DNA from: Sphagnum compactum
Taxonomy: Eukaryota > Bryophyta > Sphagnopsida > Sphagnales
Direction: 5' to 3'
Assembly: GCA_965153455.1 (NCBI GenBank)
Contig: OZ234495.1
Coordinates: 5,146,001 to 5,210,000 of the forward strand
Length of the DNA: 64,000 nucleotides
Below are positions 23,470 to 35,957 of the stretch, piece by piece; position 1 is the first letter of the stretch, and each line of letters begins with the position of its first letter. The notes beneath the pieces are model-generated. The model was not told the DNA's origin. It did not search any database and saw only the letters and a program-made list of their open reading frames with translations. The position numbers and the translations under genes are program-made.

Positions 23470-25465
23470 TGAAGCCCGTAGGGTTTGCATGTCCTTTGTA
23501 TGTTGAGGTTCCAAAAATAGGTGATGGTAGTCCTATTTCTCATAAAGAGTTTGTGGAGATATATGGGCTTTCTATAGAGGGCATGAACCCAAAGAGGATT
23601 AGGATCCCTAGAGATTTAACAACTAGGCGAAAGCATGTTTAGGTGTTTCAAAAGTGGCATTTGAGAATCCATAATTTAACACTAGCAATTTTTTTGCAAT
23701 TTTAACAATTATCAAACCATAAATCCTATAATTATCCCCTATGCTTTTAATCATGAATATTAAAAAACCAACCTATGAATATCCCTAAACACATGATTGA
23801 TAAAAAAATCCATGCAAACGATTAAAAAATTTAATGTGAAATGGACTCCCAAAGATAAAATTTATAATAATCACGTCATTAAATATTTTTTAAAATTAAA
23901 AATATATATATTAGGAAAATTTCAATGCTCTTTATTAATCAATTTTTCATTTGATGATGGTTATTTTTTAATTTCTATTTTGACACTACTTTGATGTATT
24001 TTTTGAATCCACATTTTTCATTTTCTCTGTGCGACAAACATAGTGTTGTCATTTCAAAACTCCATTACGAGTCCATAATCTTCTTAGAATTCATCCAAAT
24101 TTTTTATGATGATTCCCATTATCGTCATAAAAATTAAATTTTTTATGAACAATTAAAAAAATGATAATGTTAATTTTGAATATGGTTTAAAAATTTTCAT
24201 TTGTATGTAATCCAGAATAATTACAAGTGTGACAATCCAAATAGTCCCCCCATTCATGTTTTCACCCAGTTGAAGAGGTTTCAAAAAAATTTGGTCTAAT
24301 ACAAAACAATAATGGTCATAGTTATGTGCATAGTGAGGATCTTATTTTGATAGCAAAAGTTGAAAGGTTATGGATGTTTGTTCATTAGTGAGCTTGTGAT
24401 CCTACTATAAGGATAGTGTGTTAGGGCTTTGTTAGAGGGATGGTGATGGAGCTTAAAGGTAAAAGGATGAATTGGGCATTGTATGCCAAATGGACAAACT
24501 TAGAGCAGCAACGGTGAAAGAAGGGTATGCTAGAAATGTTGAGTGATGATGAGGGTGACACATAATCAACATATGAACAAGAAGGAAACCAATGTCCAAG
24601 CAACACTTGCACAGAAGTGGTGCTTGATGAATTGTTGCGTTACTTGGAGTTTTTGGACAAGTTGGTGGCTGATCTTGAAGAGAATGAATGTTTGAATATG
24701 CAAACAAAAGAAGACATCAAGACCACGAGCATGAAAGCCCAAGGCTTGATGGAAGGGTTCATGAACAACCTTGTGGTTGGGAAGGACAAGCTTTCATTGT
24801 TGATCTCAGAGTTGGAGGGGTTGGAGGCCTTTACTAAGGCAACATATGAATCGCGAGAGGCTTTGCAAAAGCAATTCGAATCTTAAATGGCTTTGGTTAA
24901 TGCTTTTTAAACTCTAGCTGATGATGGGGTTAGGGATATGAGAGAGTTCACGAAGATTTTGAGTGGATTGGTAGTAGATTATTTACTTTAGAATAGAAAG
25001 ACATTGTTACAAAAAGGAACTGAGATGGTGCAAGGTCCTTATTTTCCTCAATCCAAAGTGGTTTAGGTCAAAAATATGTATGTATGCCATTGCCTATTAA
25101 TTTGGTTGAGAAAAATGATGTTGGGTTTCAAGAATGTCTCATGGTTGAGCGTTGCCCTTACTATGGGCTTGGATTTGCTCCTATGTGGGCAAGCAAATAA
25201 GCTTTTTGCAAACATCTTTATCATTGTTGGTGTCTAGCTATTCATTTTAGTTCTTCTTCAAAGTGCATAAAGGCAAGGTGTGAGGAGGAAATGCATGAGA
25301 TGTGGTGGAATTCTATGGGAATCGGGAAACTTGGGACTTCTCCAATTTCTAACATTAGTTTCAAAGCTTTTAGTTCAAAACCAAAATTCCCACGAAAGGT
25401 TAAGTTTTTTCCTAGAGGTAAAGTTTCTGCCATAAGCATTTCAATATTGGATGTTTCACTATGAG
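23470..25465 (+). pseudogene. decayed coiled-coil protein with RING-H2-like C terminus
   Basis: Open stretches in a consistent order look like one protein broken by stops and an AT-rich insertion. The N-terminal piece at about 23475-23640 contains IGDGSPISHKEFVEIYGLS. The middle piece at 24440-25060 is a helical, Leu/Glu-rich segment (for example LLRYLEFLDKLVADLEEN) likely to form a coiled coil. The C-terminal piece at about 25090-25465 has a Cys/His cluster reading CPYYGLGF, then CKHLYHCWC, then KCIKARC, spaced like a C-x-H-x2-H-x2-C RING-H2 core. The first CxxC is lost because the second Cys reads Tyr. I cannot name the family. The architecture could be a host gene remnant or a captured transposon ORF. 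Confidence 0.45.
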
Positions 25466-25469
25466 AAAA

Positions 25470-28230
25470 TATAGGGTTTTACAACTAGGCTTGCAACTAG
25501 GTTTTCCAATTGCAACGAACACTTGTAACTCATGGTATTTATACGGCCTTGAGTGCTAACGAACAAGTTGCAGCAGTTCCAGCGGACACTTTATGTTGTA
25601 TACAATATTGTATATACGGTGCAACTTACATACAACTATATGCAACTTCTTTGCAACTAATCTTCACATTAGATTCTCACACACATTCCAATGAGACAAA
25701 CGAAATTCCAACGTGACAAATGAAATGCCAACGTGATTTTTCATCCATTTGTTGATGGATGACATATGTTAATACCTTTTGTAACTTATTTACAACTATT
25801 TTATAACTAGTCTAACGAATATATTCTTTAATTATTTCATTCATCCATTTGAGTAATGAATTCTGTTCTTATCCTTTGCAACTAACTTACAACTAAAGAT
25901 GAAATGAAAATAAAAGATTTAGTGATTAATTTGCAACTAGGTATTTAAGTTTGGGTTTCAAAGCAATTGTATGGTAGTTCATTTAAGTAATACTAAACAA
26001 CTAAATTGCAACTTACAATGCAATTATACAAACTTCACACAACCATTATCATGTTGTCCTAATTATGATAAATAATGTTGAATTGTGTTGGACATAATTA
26101 CTTATAAACATGAAATGGATTTGAAACTTTAAATAAATTTACATTCCATGTTGAAGAATACATTACAAAAAAAAATTAGGCAATGTTTCTATCAAGAGAC
26201 AATTTAACTATGAATTTAAATATAATGGTATTATGAGATATAATGTGGTGCTATTGTGAACAACTTGGAGAAACATTAAGAACAAGTTGCGGGAACCCTA
26301 TACAACAATATTAACCATTGGGTACACACAAATCCCAAAAATTCCAACCCCAAATTGGCACCACCACCAATTGCTACATTAGACCCCTGTACAAATGTTT
26401 ATCAATTGTGAAACTCATGACTTCAGTGCTACTAGATTTCACAAAGTATCATGAAAATGAGCTTTAGTTTAGTTGCTCTAAATAATCATTATTTTTTAGT
26501 TGGTTTGTTGAAGTGAGGTGTAGTTTGAACAAGTGATGGGCAGTTGTTAGAAATGGCACCAAACGGCCCAAGGTTATCAAGGCAATTCTTCAAGATCTAT
26601 AATTATGATTCTCAAAAAATCAAGTACTGGTTTTAGTATGAATTTTGTAATGTATCCAAAGACAAGAATATCTTCTTAAGCAAGTTTAGTGTAATGTAAT
26701 TAGGGTGTTTGATATGCGAAACATGATCTAGTTATAAGCTTGTTCAAAATCATAATATGTCTCTCAAAATTTGCATTGATCTAGGCTTGATTGTTATAAG
26801 ATCTAGCAATTATATGTGTATATGGCTTGCTGTTATATGATCTAATATGGTACTCACAGGGTTTATCATCACTTTTAAGCCACACTGGTGATCATCCACA
26901 AGAGGAATTAGCCAAATTTGGCTACAGGTGAGAGAGACAAGTAAAATATTTCAAAAATCCTGCTCTATTTTGACAACCTGATGGATCCTATTGTTTAAAT
27001 GTGGCAGTTTCTGAATTTGTTCCTTGAAATCCCACAACTTTGATGCTTTTTTTTCACAAAAATCTTATGTATGAGTCCCACTGGATTTTTTTGGGTCACC
27101 AAGTGGCGAAAATTCAGCCCCCAAAAATAATAATGCTGGGTACTCCAGGTTTGTTAGTTGAAAATGCTTTAAACCAGTATGCAGCTCTTTGATTTTCTTA
27201 ATAATCTCAGGTTCCAGTTTTTTTTTCAATTTTAGAAATCAAAGAACCTCTAAAACTGGAATTGCAAAATCTCTGGTTCCCGTTTTTTGCCAAAGTTTTT
27301 GAATCAAAGGACCTTCAGTTCTCAGTTTTCAAAAAAATTAAACGAACTGCTTGTTTTCATCAAAGAACCGGCAAAGAACTGGCGGTTTACAGGAGATTCT
27401 TTGACCCTTCGAGTTCTTATACCCTTACAGGTCAAAACCGGTTCTATGGTTTTTTGAACCACTGGTCAAGGGTTGGGATGGGTTCTTTGAGTTGAATAAA
27501 ACCGTAGGTCGAGGGTCCATTTCCTCAACCCTTATGTGCCTGTTCTTTCTTCAAAAAAGAGAGAACTGCCCAACACCGGGTTTAACCTTCCACAGTGTCA
27601 TATGGATTCTGAGAGCGTACTTTACAAGTCAACATCTAACTATGAAGCAAGAAGAGCATATGTTTCTTGTAGGCCAGAAACTTGCAAAAAGACTCACAAA
27701 TTTCATTCAAGCCAAACCAGAGTTAACACTTCTAAGATGTGAGAGGTCAGATTGGTCATGTGGCAATACCTGAGGGCAGCAGCAGACAATGTTGACAATC
27801 TCTGTTGTTGGTGAGCAGCACCTGACCTGACATGACAACCATGTCAATCTCATTAGTGAACTTGATTTGGGTAGCTGATGAACTGCAAGAACATTTGGAA
27901 AAGGTCAGCAAAATGTGCACAATTGTATTAAGCAACAGACGGATATTGAAAATCATTCATAGTCTCCATCATTAGCTTGCTCCATGTGTGCAAAATCCAA
28001 TTACAGATAAAATTTTCACATATTTGCAACAACCAAATTACAATGCCTAAACCAAAGCATTGATCACTGTTTCTAACTTTCTGTATTCATTCCAAGACCT
28101 TTCTTCAATGGCAAGCCCATGCTTCATTGAAGTTTGGAAACCCCACATGGACAAAAGTTCTAAAGTGCTGAGCACCTAGCTATATGATAAGCATAGCCAA
28201 AATTTGTGGTACACCCCATTGGAAGGAGAG
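25470..28230. other. gene-poor DNA downstream of the acyltransferase gene
   Basis: The right 250 bp are probably the 3' UTR of the minus-strand acyltransferase gene. A stretch at 27150-27500 contains repeated GGTTCC, AAACTGGAA and ACCGGTTC words in both orientations, resembling a short foldback element. A similar composition recurs at 44955-45140. No gene is supported. Confidence 0.4.
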
Positions 28231-31200
28231 CTATTCTTCCTTTTTCACTCTTGGTTTTCTTGCTGTCCTTGGAGGTTTGATAACCTGTCCTAAAATCATG
28301 ATCAACACAGGTATGAAGGTGCCAATAAAATATACACTCTGGTACACTGCAATTGTGTCCACAAAATCCAACACCTGAAAACCAAAACTCAAAGTAGTTA
28401 GCAGTCAAGTTAGTAACCTGCATCACTACTTCCAGGGCTATGTTCTATGTTGCCTTCAAAGAAAAACGTTTGATCCAACCTAGTTTCATAGTTGATACAA
28501 ATCTCCATTCAACTGACAGCTTATGATTTCACCATATTTGCAACCAAAATTGATAATCAAAATGATGACAAGCTATCAGAAATGCAGTGGACAAAGCATC
28601 CTCTAGCACAACTAGGATTGGTGACAAATTATGAGATAGAAAGCAGGAAGGAGGAAAAAGGCACATTATTGAGAAATATGTGGGAGCAAGAGAGTAACTT
28701 GCATACCAGAAATGCTATGCAAGTTAAGTTGAGAACTATAACGACATAGATGCCATTGACCAAGGTTAGTAGATCCTGTGCTAGAGCAGCTTTCTCGGGA
28801 ATAACCTTCTGCCACCTGTACAACACTGTCTCCCCCAGACATGCCCATATCAGTAGATGACTACTCTGCAGTCATCAAATGTTTCCAAGAAAGCACCAGG
28901 ATATCTGCACCAACCTACTGCTGTTCATTGTTATAACAAGATCAATTCATCCTGGGAAATGGAACAAGAGATTGGCAAACAATGGAACTTGACATCAGTT
29001 ATCTGCCCATGTACAAGAAGGTTCTTAAGGTTTTCTGCCACCTATGGGAATGACCTCTCCTCCTTTGTATGTCTTGGTTAAACAACCCTGACATGGCCAG
29101 TTATACATAATTGTACCATTAGGTTATCACAATTGGTACAGCAAGGGTCCAACCCCTCAGAGATGGCAACTATCAGCATAAGGTAAGGCCAATGTTTACC
29201 TCTTGAACCAGCAATCATGAAGGCAGTGTTGACAAAAAAGAGAAAATACCCAGGATACAACCCCTGTTCCAAGCCGCATTGCCAGAATTCAGTCATTCTA
29301 TCTCGATGATGGAGTAAACAATTCTCACTTAACATCATGCAAGTAACAAAATATGAGGGCAAGGAGAGGAACGCACATGCCACACCGCACTTGTTACTTG
29401 AGTTGCAAGGAGCTGCAGGAATCCAGCTTTCTCTCCTTTCTTTGTAAGTCTCTCATATACATCTGTAAGGAACATGTCAAGAGGAAACCATGCAAGTGAA
29501 CTGACAACCCGATCTCCCTCAGGCTCTTCCACCCTTCTGAATGCACAGGCAATTGACAGGCTGTAGTGAGTAGCTTACAACCCAACCAGGAGATACAACA
29601 AGAAGTCAAAAGTAAAACCAAAAGGGTAGAACACAAAAATGGATACAATGACGGAGCCATATGCCCACATGGATGTTCCAATACTGTGGAATCTCAACTG
29701 CGCTTCTTGGCAGCTCCACTCTTAAAATGTCCACATTTTTGGCTCTTGTCCAGTTTGGTTGCTTCTCTTCTGATGGAAATACTTTTGTCCAACCACTGAA
29801 ACCAAAGCCTGAGATTATCATTGACGCCTCTGATAGAGACCAAACAAAGTAGTATTTCCACCTTGCTGTGAAAGCACAAAGGTATTGATATCCAACACGG
29901 TGCAAGAAGCCCCATTTCAAGTACTGAGGCTCATTGAGTTTATCAAGTGGGACTTGGTTCATAAGATACATGTAGATACCCAGAAACAAAAATCCCTTGA
30001 CAACAGCCACCATCGCAAATCTATTTGGAGAAGGAGGTGGCATGGCCGCATGTGGGCTCCAGAGCTGTGCACACACCCAAGCAAGGGACAGAACAACCTA
30101 GTAAAACCTCTGGACACTTTGTGTGAACACAATTCATGCATTGCATCATCACCAGTAAAACAGTTTAATAACACTAAGACATACCCCCTTATCCTCTGTC
30201 CAATCCATATAATCTTTGATCTCATAAACAGGGCCAGCCAGGTGAGTTCCACAGTTGAGACAGTAGCCTGCAAAGGCAATGGGTGATGGAAGCTCTTTGA
30301 GCCGATAAGTCTTCTGCGCACTCCGCAGACTGTCTTCATCCTTTATCAACCCATCTTGGTAGTTGATAGCTGCTGAAGTCACTTTCAGTGTCAACACCAT
30401 CATTGCACCTGCCCAATGATACAGTAAGCAGCCACCTATTGTCTTCACATCATTGCTGATCCATTGGTAGTGATATATTCTGAAAAAATGATCTCAAACA
30501 TCAAGTGCCTGTTCATGGTGACTTAATCAAGACAGACCCGTACTGTTCTGAAAACCTTCAAACTGAAACAAACCTGGCAGTCTAGCTCTCAAACCCGGCT
30601 CCCATTGCAGCACAGTCTGTACAGAGCCTGGCTGCAGCCTGGAGGCAACCATGAACATGGCAGCCCTGAAATCCATATCATGTCATATATATGTACATCA
30701 ATTGATCCACAGGAAGACTAAACAAATGCAAATCTCAGTGGTTCAGCGCATGGCGTTTTGGATTCTGCATTGGAATTTCTTACTCAGATCAAGAAGAATA
30801 CTCTGATCAAGGTCCTTACCCGTGGAATCAATGCCTCCCTTTTTCCATGCATCGCCGCTCATGTACATCACATGGCTGCATCACAACCAGACAAGAGCTT
30901 CGTCATCGTCTGGCCTTAGATGTCATCACGGCCACAGATCGAATGAGTTCACAGCTCGCGTGTCCGGGTGCCAGGAATAGGGAGAAAATTGAAGAGAGAG
31001 ATCCAAAGGGAAATCTGTATTACAAGTGATACTACATCGCCGAGGTCTACAGGAATTCCTCTGAGGTCTGAAAGTCGCTGCTTACCACGTTATGAGGAAC
31101 GCGAACGCGATGACGAACGTGATGATGCCGCAGTGTCGTCTGGAGAAAAGCATGCTCGCGTAACTCACGAGCATGAGGATACCGAAGTAGACGTTGGATG

Positions 31201-31384
31201 CGGCGCCAAAGGAGAAATACGACAACAACGCTCCTGTCGCGGCTGCATACAAATGGCGTGCTGCCGCACTCGGCACGTACCGCCATAACCAGCTACAAGG
31301 AATCGAAGCTAGAAAACAGACGAGAAAACGGAGCATTGGTACTCCGATTCCTAGCAACTCCGCCACCGCTTCCATCGTCATCAT
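28231..31384 (-). CDS. MBOAT lysophospholipid acyltransferase (LPLAT type), 8 exons
   Basis: Exons in minus order: 31384-31086, 30875-30820, 30408-30185, 30064-29647, 29462-29377, 29263-29200, 28825-28707 and 28374-28231. All are GT-AG with matching phases, giving 469 residues; Arabidopsis LPLAT1/2 are about 462. Visible parts include an N-terminal hydrophobic series (MLRFLVCFLASIPCSWLWRY), CHVMYMSGDAWKKGG, YCLNCGTHLAGPVYE, FTARWKYYFVWSLSEAS, GFGFSGWT, WNIHVGIWLRHYVYERL with the conserved Asn, and SAVWHGLYPGYF with the active-site His. The C terminus KKEE is a KKXX endoplasmic-reticulum retrieval signal. The family re-acylates lysophosphatidylcholine and related lipids (Lands cycle) in the ER membrane. 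Alternative starts lie at 31381 and 31375. A minisatellite begins about 80 bp upstream of the start. Confidence 0.93.
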
Positions 31385-31466
31385 CGCAACCAGAAACCTA
31401 CTTGTTCTCCTCCTCCTCTTGCTGCTGCTGCTACTGCTGGTTCCTTTGGTATTCGCTGTACCCGAC

Positions 31467-32191
31467 CGTCTCTCTTCAGGATTGTCTCAAATCTCTGTCT
31501 CTGGTTCTCTGTCTGTCTGCTGGTCGTCTTCGTCAAGCGAACAAAGACTTCTCTTCCACCGGTGGACGAATCTCGGCTTCGATGAATCCGCTTGGAAAAG
31601 AAATCCGCGCTGTACCGGGCCGTCTCTCTTCAGGAGTGTCTCAAATCTCTGTCTCTGGTTCTCTGTCTGTCTGTCTGCGTGGTCGTCTTCGTCAAGCGAA
31701 CAAAGACTTTTCTTCCACCATTGGACGAATCTCAGCTTCGATGAATCCGCTTGGAAAAGAAATCCGCGCTGTATCGGGCCGTCTCTCTTCAGGAGTGTCT
31801 CAAATCTCTGTCTCTGGTTCTCTGTCTGTCTGTCTGTCTGTCTGGTCGTCTTCGTCAAGCGAACGAAGACTTCTCTCCCACCAGTGGACGAATCTCAGCT
31901 TCGAAGAATCCGCTTGGAAAAGAAATCCGCGCTGTACCGGGCCGTCTCTCTTCAGGAGTTTCTCAAAATCTCTGTCTCTGGTTCTCTGTCTGTCTGTCTG
32001 TCTGTCTTGTCGTCTTCGTCAAGAGAGCAAAGACTTCTCTTCCACTAGTGGACGAATCTCAGCTTCGATGAATCAGCTTGGAAAAGAAATCCGCGATCTC
32101 TCTCTCGTCGTCTTCGTAAGCGATCAAAGACTTCTCTTCTGCCAGCGGACGAATCTCAGCCTCGATGGATCCGCTTGGAAATTAAATCCGC
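31467..32191. repeat. 153-163-bp minisatellite at the acyltransferase promoter
   Basis: Four full units (starting 31467, 31621, 31780 and 31943) and a partial fifth (about 32096-32191) repeat in tandem. Each unit begins CGTCTCTCTTCAGG and carries a TCTG microsatellite that differs in length between units. It continues TCGTCTTCGTCAAGCGAAC and GGACGAATCTC and ends near AAGAAATCCGCG. Unit lengths of about 154, 159, 163 and 153 bp are not all multiples of three, so a reading frame shifts from unit to unit. The long ORFs on both strands are therefore by-products. The array is CpG-rich. Confidence 0.92.
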
Positions 32192-32199
32192 GATGCATC

Positions 32200-33900
32200 A
32201 CCCAATCATTACTTCAAAAGTATCGACAACGGTAAGTATGGTTCGCAGGCAGCAGCAAGTGTTGCCGCAATTTGCAATTCATCTCTACAACGAGCGATGA
32301 TGGACACACGGAATCCCCTTCAGCCGGTCCATTCAAAGATCTCTCTCGCTCGAGAGGGGCCGTCCTTCGTTTTGTAGCTTTCCCACACGCGACCCTGCCA
32401 TATTCTGGTCCTCACATCTTCTTGAGATTTATTATTCATAACACGAATATCTCGGAGGATTTTGGGAATCGCGAGGTGTACATTCAGAGTACAATTGGAT
32501 GCAAACACGCGCAAATGTGCATCCCGCCCAATCGCAAACCATGGGACACAGGGATCGCGGATCGGACCTCCTTAAAGGGGGGGGGGGTGGCTACAGTCGT
32601 CCTTGTCCGACGTCTGTCGTCTTGACAGCGCGTGCGAGAGCGAGACATGCTCCTTCGCACGTCGTCTCCCGTCTACACGCCGGCAGAAGACGACGACAAA
32701 TTCCGTGACAGAACTGTCGTATACAGCACTGTGTGTGGTACAACCTCAGGAAGAAGACGACAAATTCCGTGACGGATTCGTTACCGCAACACGTGATTGC
32801 TATACTCTCCCAGGTAATGGCCCCGTTCCGTTATGTAATGAGTACCTGGGACTGGAATGGTGCATTTATTGCCTGATTCTGTTGTATTCACGTCAGGTGC
32901 TGTCAGTTAGCTGAACTTGAATATCATAGTACCTTGGCCGGCTTGGAGACTACTGTAGTACCTTTTCAGTTTTGCCATTAATTACATTATTTTGGGAAAT
33001 TCATCAGGTACCAAAAATAATTCACCCTAAACCAACAGTTCCTTTGGCCTTGGCTTATTAGGGGGGGGGGGGGGGGGGGGTCATGATTCACTTGCCATGG
33101 TAGTGCCACAATAAAAAATTATTGGCCTACCTAAATAAGGCGGCCATCTCTAAATCCAATTGAAGCCAAAAACTAAAGAAATTATCACAAGGATAACAAT
33201 GATTTGTTGCCCCCAAAATTTCGATTATCTGTGCAATTTTTATTTTATTTTTGCATGTTTTGCATTTTGGTTTCACAATTGTCTAATTATGGGTGGTTTT
33301 GATTTCACAATGAGGTAACCTTGAGCTAAATGTAATATGTAATTAACATCAATTTGGAGCTAAGATTGGGAAGGTATTACTCTAAACCCAACTTGTTCAT
33401 CTTTCAAACCACAAGCACCAATTTCTATACACAAAAATATTGCTAGTCATCAAGCAAATCCTACACAATTACCAACATGACATACCAAACATAGGTACCG
33501 GGCATTCCCTTATCACCCAAGCCCCCAAAAATTCTTTTGGGACTCTCCTTTGTATACTTCTTTGGTTAACAAGTTCAAAGACAAAAATATCAAACTTTCC
33601 TTAACCTCAAGGAGTAAAACATTTTTTCATTTCTATTTTGAAGATATACAAGTGTATATACAAGAGTGTTATTTTTTTTTGGTGGGTGTATCTTCTAAAT
33701 CACATACATTTCATTGGTTGAAATGGTATACTACCATGATAAATATAACCTGACTTGGCTGGTATATCTAAATAGGTAGGTAGTACTTAGGACTTACTTT
33801 TTTGGTATGGCCTATTCTCCTCCTCTTCACCCAACCTTTTACTTGCCCCCATGCTAACACTTCCAATACCACCTAAAATCTTTGCAACACGAGGCCAAAC
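32200..33900. other. CpG-rich flank, then AT-rich intergenic DNA
   Basis: Up to about 32800 the DNA stays CpG-rich, with a G11 tract at 32577-32587 and a short duplication (GACGACAAATTCCGTGAC type) near 32690 and 32755. I see no conserved ORF, so an unmethylated promoter island or exon of a non-coding transcript are both possible. From 32900 it is AT-rich, with a G20 tract at 33061-33080. Confidence 0.5.
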
Positions 33901-33922
33901 ACTAGGTTGACTGGTGTGGTTA

Positions 33923-34136
33923 GGAATATACACTTTGGACTAAGGTAACTGGCAAGAGTGTACAGGTTACCATGAATAGTTGAGGCACGACCCAATTCAT
34001 GGCCACCAAAAATGGTCGACTTGAGACTTATGGAGTTCGGAATTATACATTTTGGACTAAGTAACTGGGCAAAAGTGAGCAGGTTACTATGAATAGTTGA
34101 TACACCTGAGCACCATCACTATTCATGGTAACCTGT
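33923..34136. repeat. 60-bp direct repeat with an inverted third copy
   Basis: The segment GGAATATACACTTTGGACTA... ending ATGAATAGTTGA (33923-33982) recurs at 34039-34100 with about 90% identity by eye. Its tail CAGGTTACCATGAATAGT then appears inverted as ACTATTCATGGTAACCTG at 34118-34135. This can fold into a stem of about 18 bp. Confidence 0.8.
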
Positions 34137-34660
34137 GCATGGATGTCCAATTCCCTGACATAATCATCCCTCATGAGAATCAAGATGCGTTTTTTTCATC
34201 CATGCAACGAACAAATTATAAAAATTTCATCCAAACAGAAAACATTACAAATTCATTGGGCCAATACGACCACAGGGTGGGTGGTACTATGTTGCAAACG
34301 AGTAGGATGTTAATAAAACCGAGGTTGTGTTGTGGGTTGTAACTCATTGAAGTGACGGCCGATCAGAGCATAAGATTCACACAAGAGATGGTTATGTACT
34401 AGATAACAAGCTGGGTATTGCTGATTCTAATGCACAGGGGGGGCTCACTCTAGGGCTTGCTGAGACCATGTGAGTTAGTGCATCTCCACTGGAAAGCAAT
34501 ATAATGGCACCTACACAATGCTTTGGATGAAGAATAGCATCTAAAGAATGGAAGGTCCTGTTGCCAGATTTTGCTCAATACGTATTGACCTAAATTTACA
34601 AGTCTAGAAAAACTTGAACAGTTCTTTACCATCAGTGGACACAAGGCTTGGATCACTTAG

Positions 34661-34762
34661 TGGGCAGCTGGAGGCACATTGGTTTTGTAGCTCTCTCATC
34701 TCCATGCAAATTGGGCAGCTGGAGGCACATTGGGTTTGTAGCTCTCTCATTTCCATGCAAAT
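34661..34762. repeat. 51-bp tandem duplication
   Basis: A 51-bp unit beginning TGGGCAGCTGGAGGCACATT occurs at 34661-34711 and again at 34712-34762, with two visible differences. The second copy forms the left arm of the palindrome centred at 34761/34762. Confidence 0.9.
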
Positions 34763-34798
34763 TTGCATGGAGATGAGAGAGCTACAAACCCAATGTGC
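34725..34798. repeat. 37-bp-arm near-perfect palindrome without spacer
   Basis: The arms 34725-34761 and 34762-34798 are reverse complements over 37 bp with one mismatch and no loop. The centre reads CATGCAAATTTGCATG. A further diverged copy of the right arm follows at about 34819-34848, starting CTGCATGGAGATGAGAGA. The structure is explained by an inverted third copy of the adjacent 51-bp tandem unit. Confidence 0.92.
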
Positions 34799-34869
34799 TG
34801 CATGGAGAGGAGAGAATCTGCATGGAGATGAGAGAGCTACATACCCACGTTGTGGAACATCAAAATACA

Positions 34870-35950
34870 CAAGTGATTGTTGAGGATGCTTATGTCCAAA
34901 AAACAGCTAATGGGGTACACTTTGTGGAAAGTTCTTGAAGCTTCACAACTTCCCAGAATCCTAAACAGAAGTGAGACAAAAAAAAATTCTGTCATCAGAA
35001 CAATTGCGAGTTCTGTTTTGCTACTTTATTGGTACAGATTATGTGTAGGGTAGATACCATTGGTTTCTTTCTTCCATGTGCATTGCAAGCTCTATCATGC
35101 TATTTTATTGTAGGGATTGTGTATAGTAGAATTTAAAAGAAAATGATGATATACCATTTTCTAAATATCTACATTCTTTAACCTTGATGAAAGTACATAC
35201 ACCAAAGTGCTGCTGCTTTTCATCATTTCGATCTTGTGTTAGCGGAATTTATGAGGCGTTCTTGTTTGCGAAGTTCTTCAATCACGTGCATTGCGACTTT
35301 CTACATGTAAACAATGGAAAAATTTGCTTTTGTGTCTGTGTGCGTCAGCATTGCAGCTTGGCATGATTTTGTGGATTTGCCTTTCATCGATGTTTTCTTG
35401 GTCACATTGTTCTTGCGCTTTGCGCCATGCAATTTTTTATTTTCCTTGAGACGACGTAGGGCACTGTGTTTCAATTTGCAGATGCATTGTACATTGTGCC
35501 CTATCCTTCTTTTTTTTCTTTGTTTTTATTTTTTGGGTTCATTTCATTTGCATTGTCATTTTTTAATTGTGTATGTGTTTTTTTTGCAGATTTTGGAGCC
35601 AACTCCTAGGAAGGGAGTTGCTGCTCTTATATCTATTTTTTTGTTTTGCCTTTTATGGCTTCTTCTACTTCTTTTGCTTTGTTCTTTAGTTTATTGTTTG
35701 TTTGTCTTGTGCAGGTTTTTTTTTTAATGTTTTTGTTTGTGTGGTTGCAGAATTCTTGCATCTTACAAGAACTTGCAATTTGCATTACTTTTTTATTTTT
35801 GTGAGTTTTTTCTTTCTTTTTCAATGTTTTTTTTTATTTGCTCATGTGCTTTGTAGCATATCTTCTATTGTAATAGCTCCTGTGAAAAAATTATGTGTTC
35901 AGAGTTCAGGCGGTGTTGTTGAAATCTTGAAAGAAAACTTGGGGGTCATT
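34870..35950. other. T-rich DNA without a recognised gene
   Basis: The plus strand is very T-rich from 35300 to 35870. Hydrophobic ORFs there (Phe/Leu-rich) are composition artefacts. No splice-joined conserved exon was found. Confidence 0.4.
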
Positions 35951-35957
35951 AATCCCT

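Noticed and set aside
31194-32235. Long plus-strand ORFs over the acyltransferase promoter
   Set aside because: They run through a minisatellite whose units shift frame, and they overlap exon 1 of a well-supported gene on the other strand.
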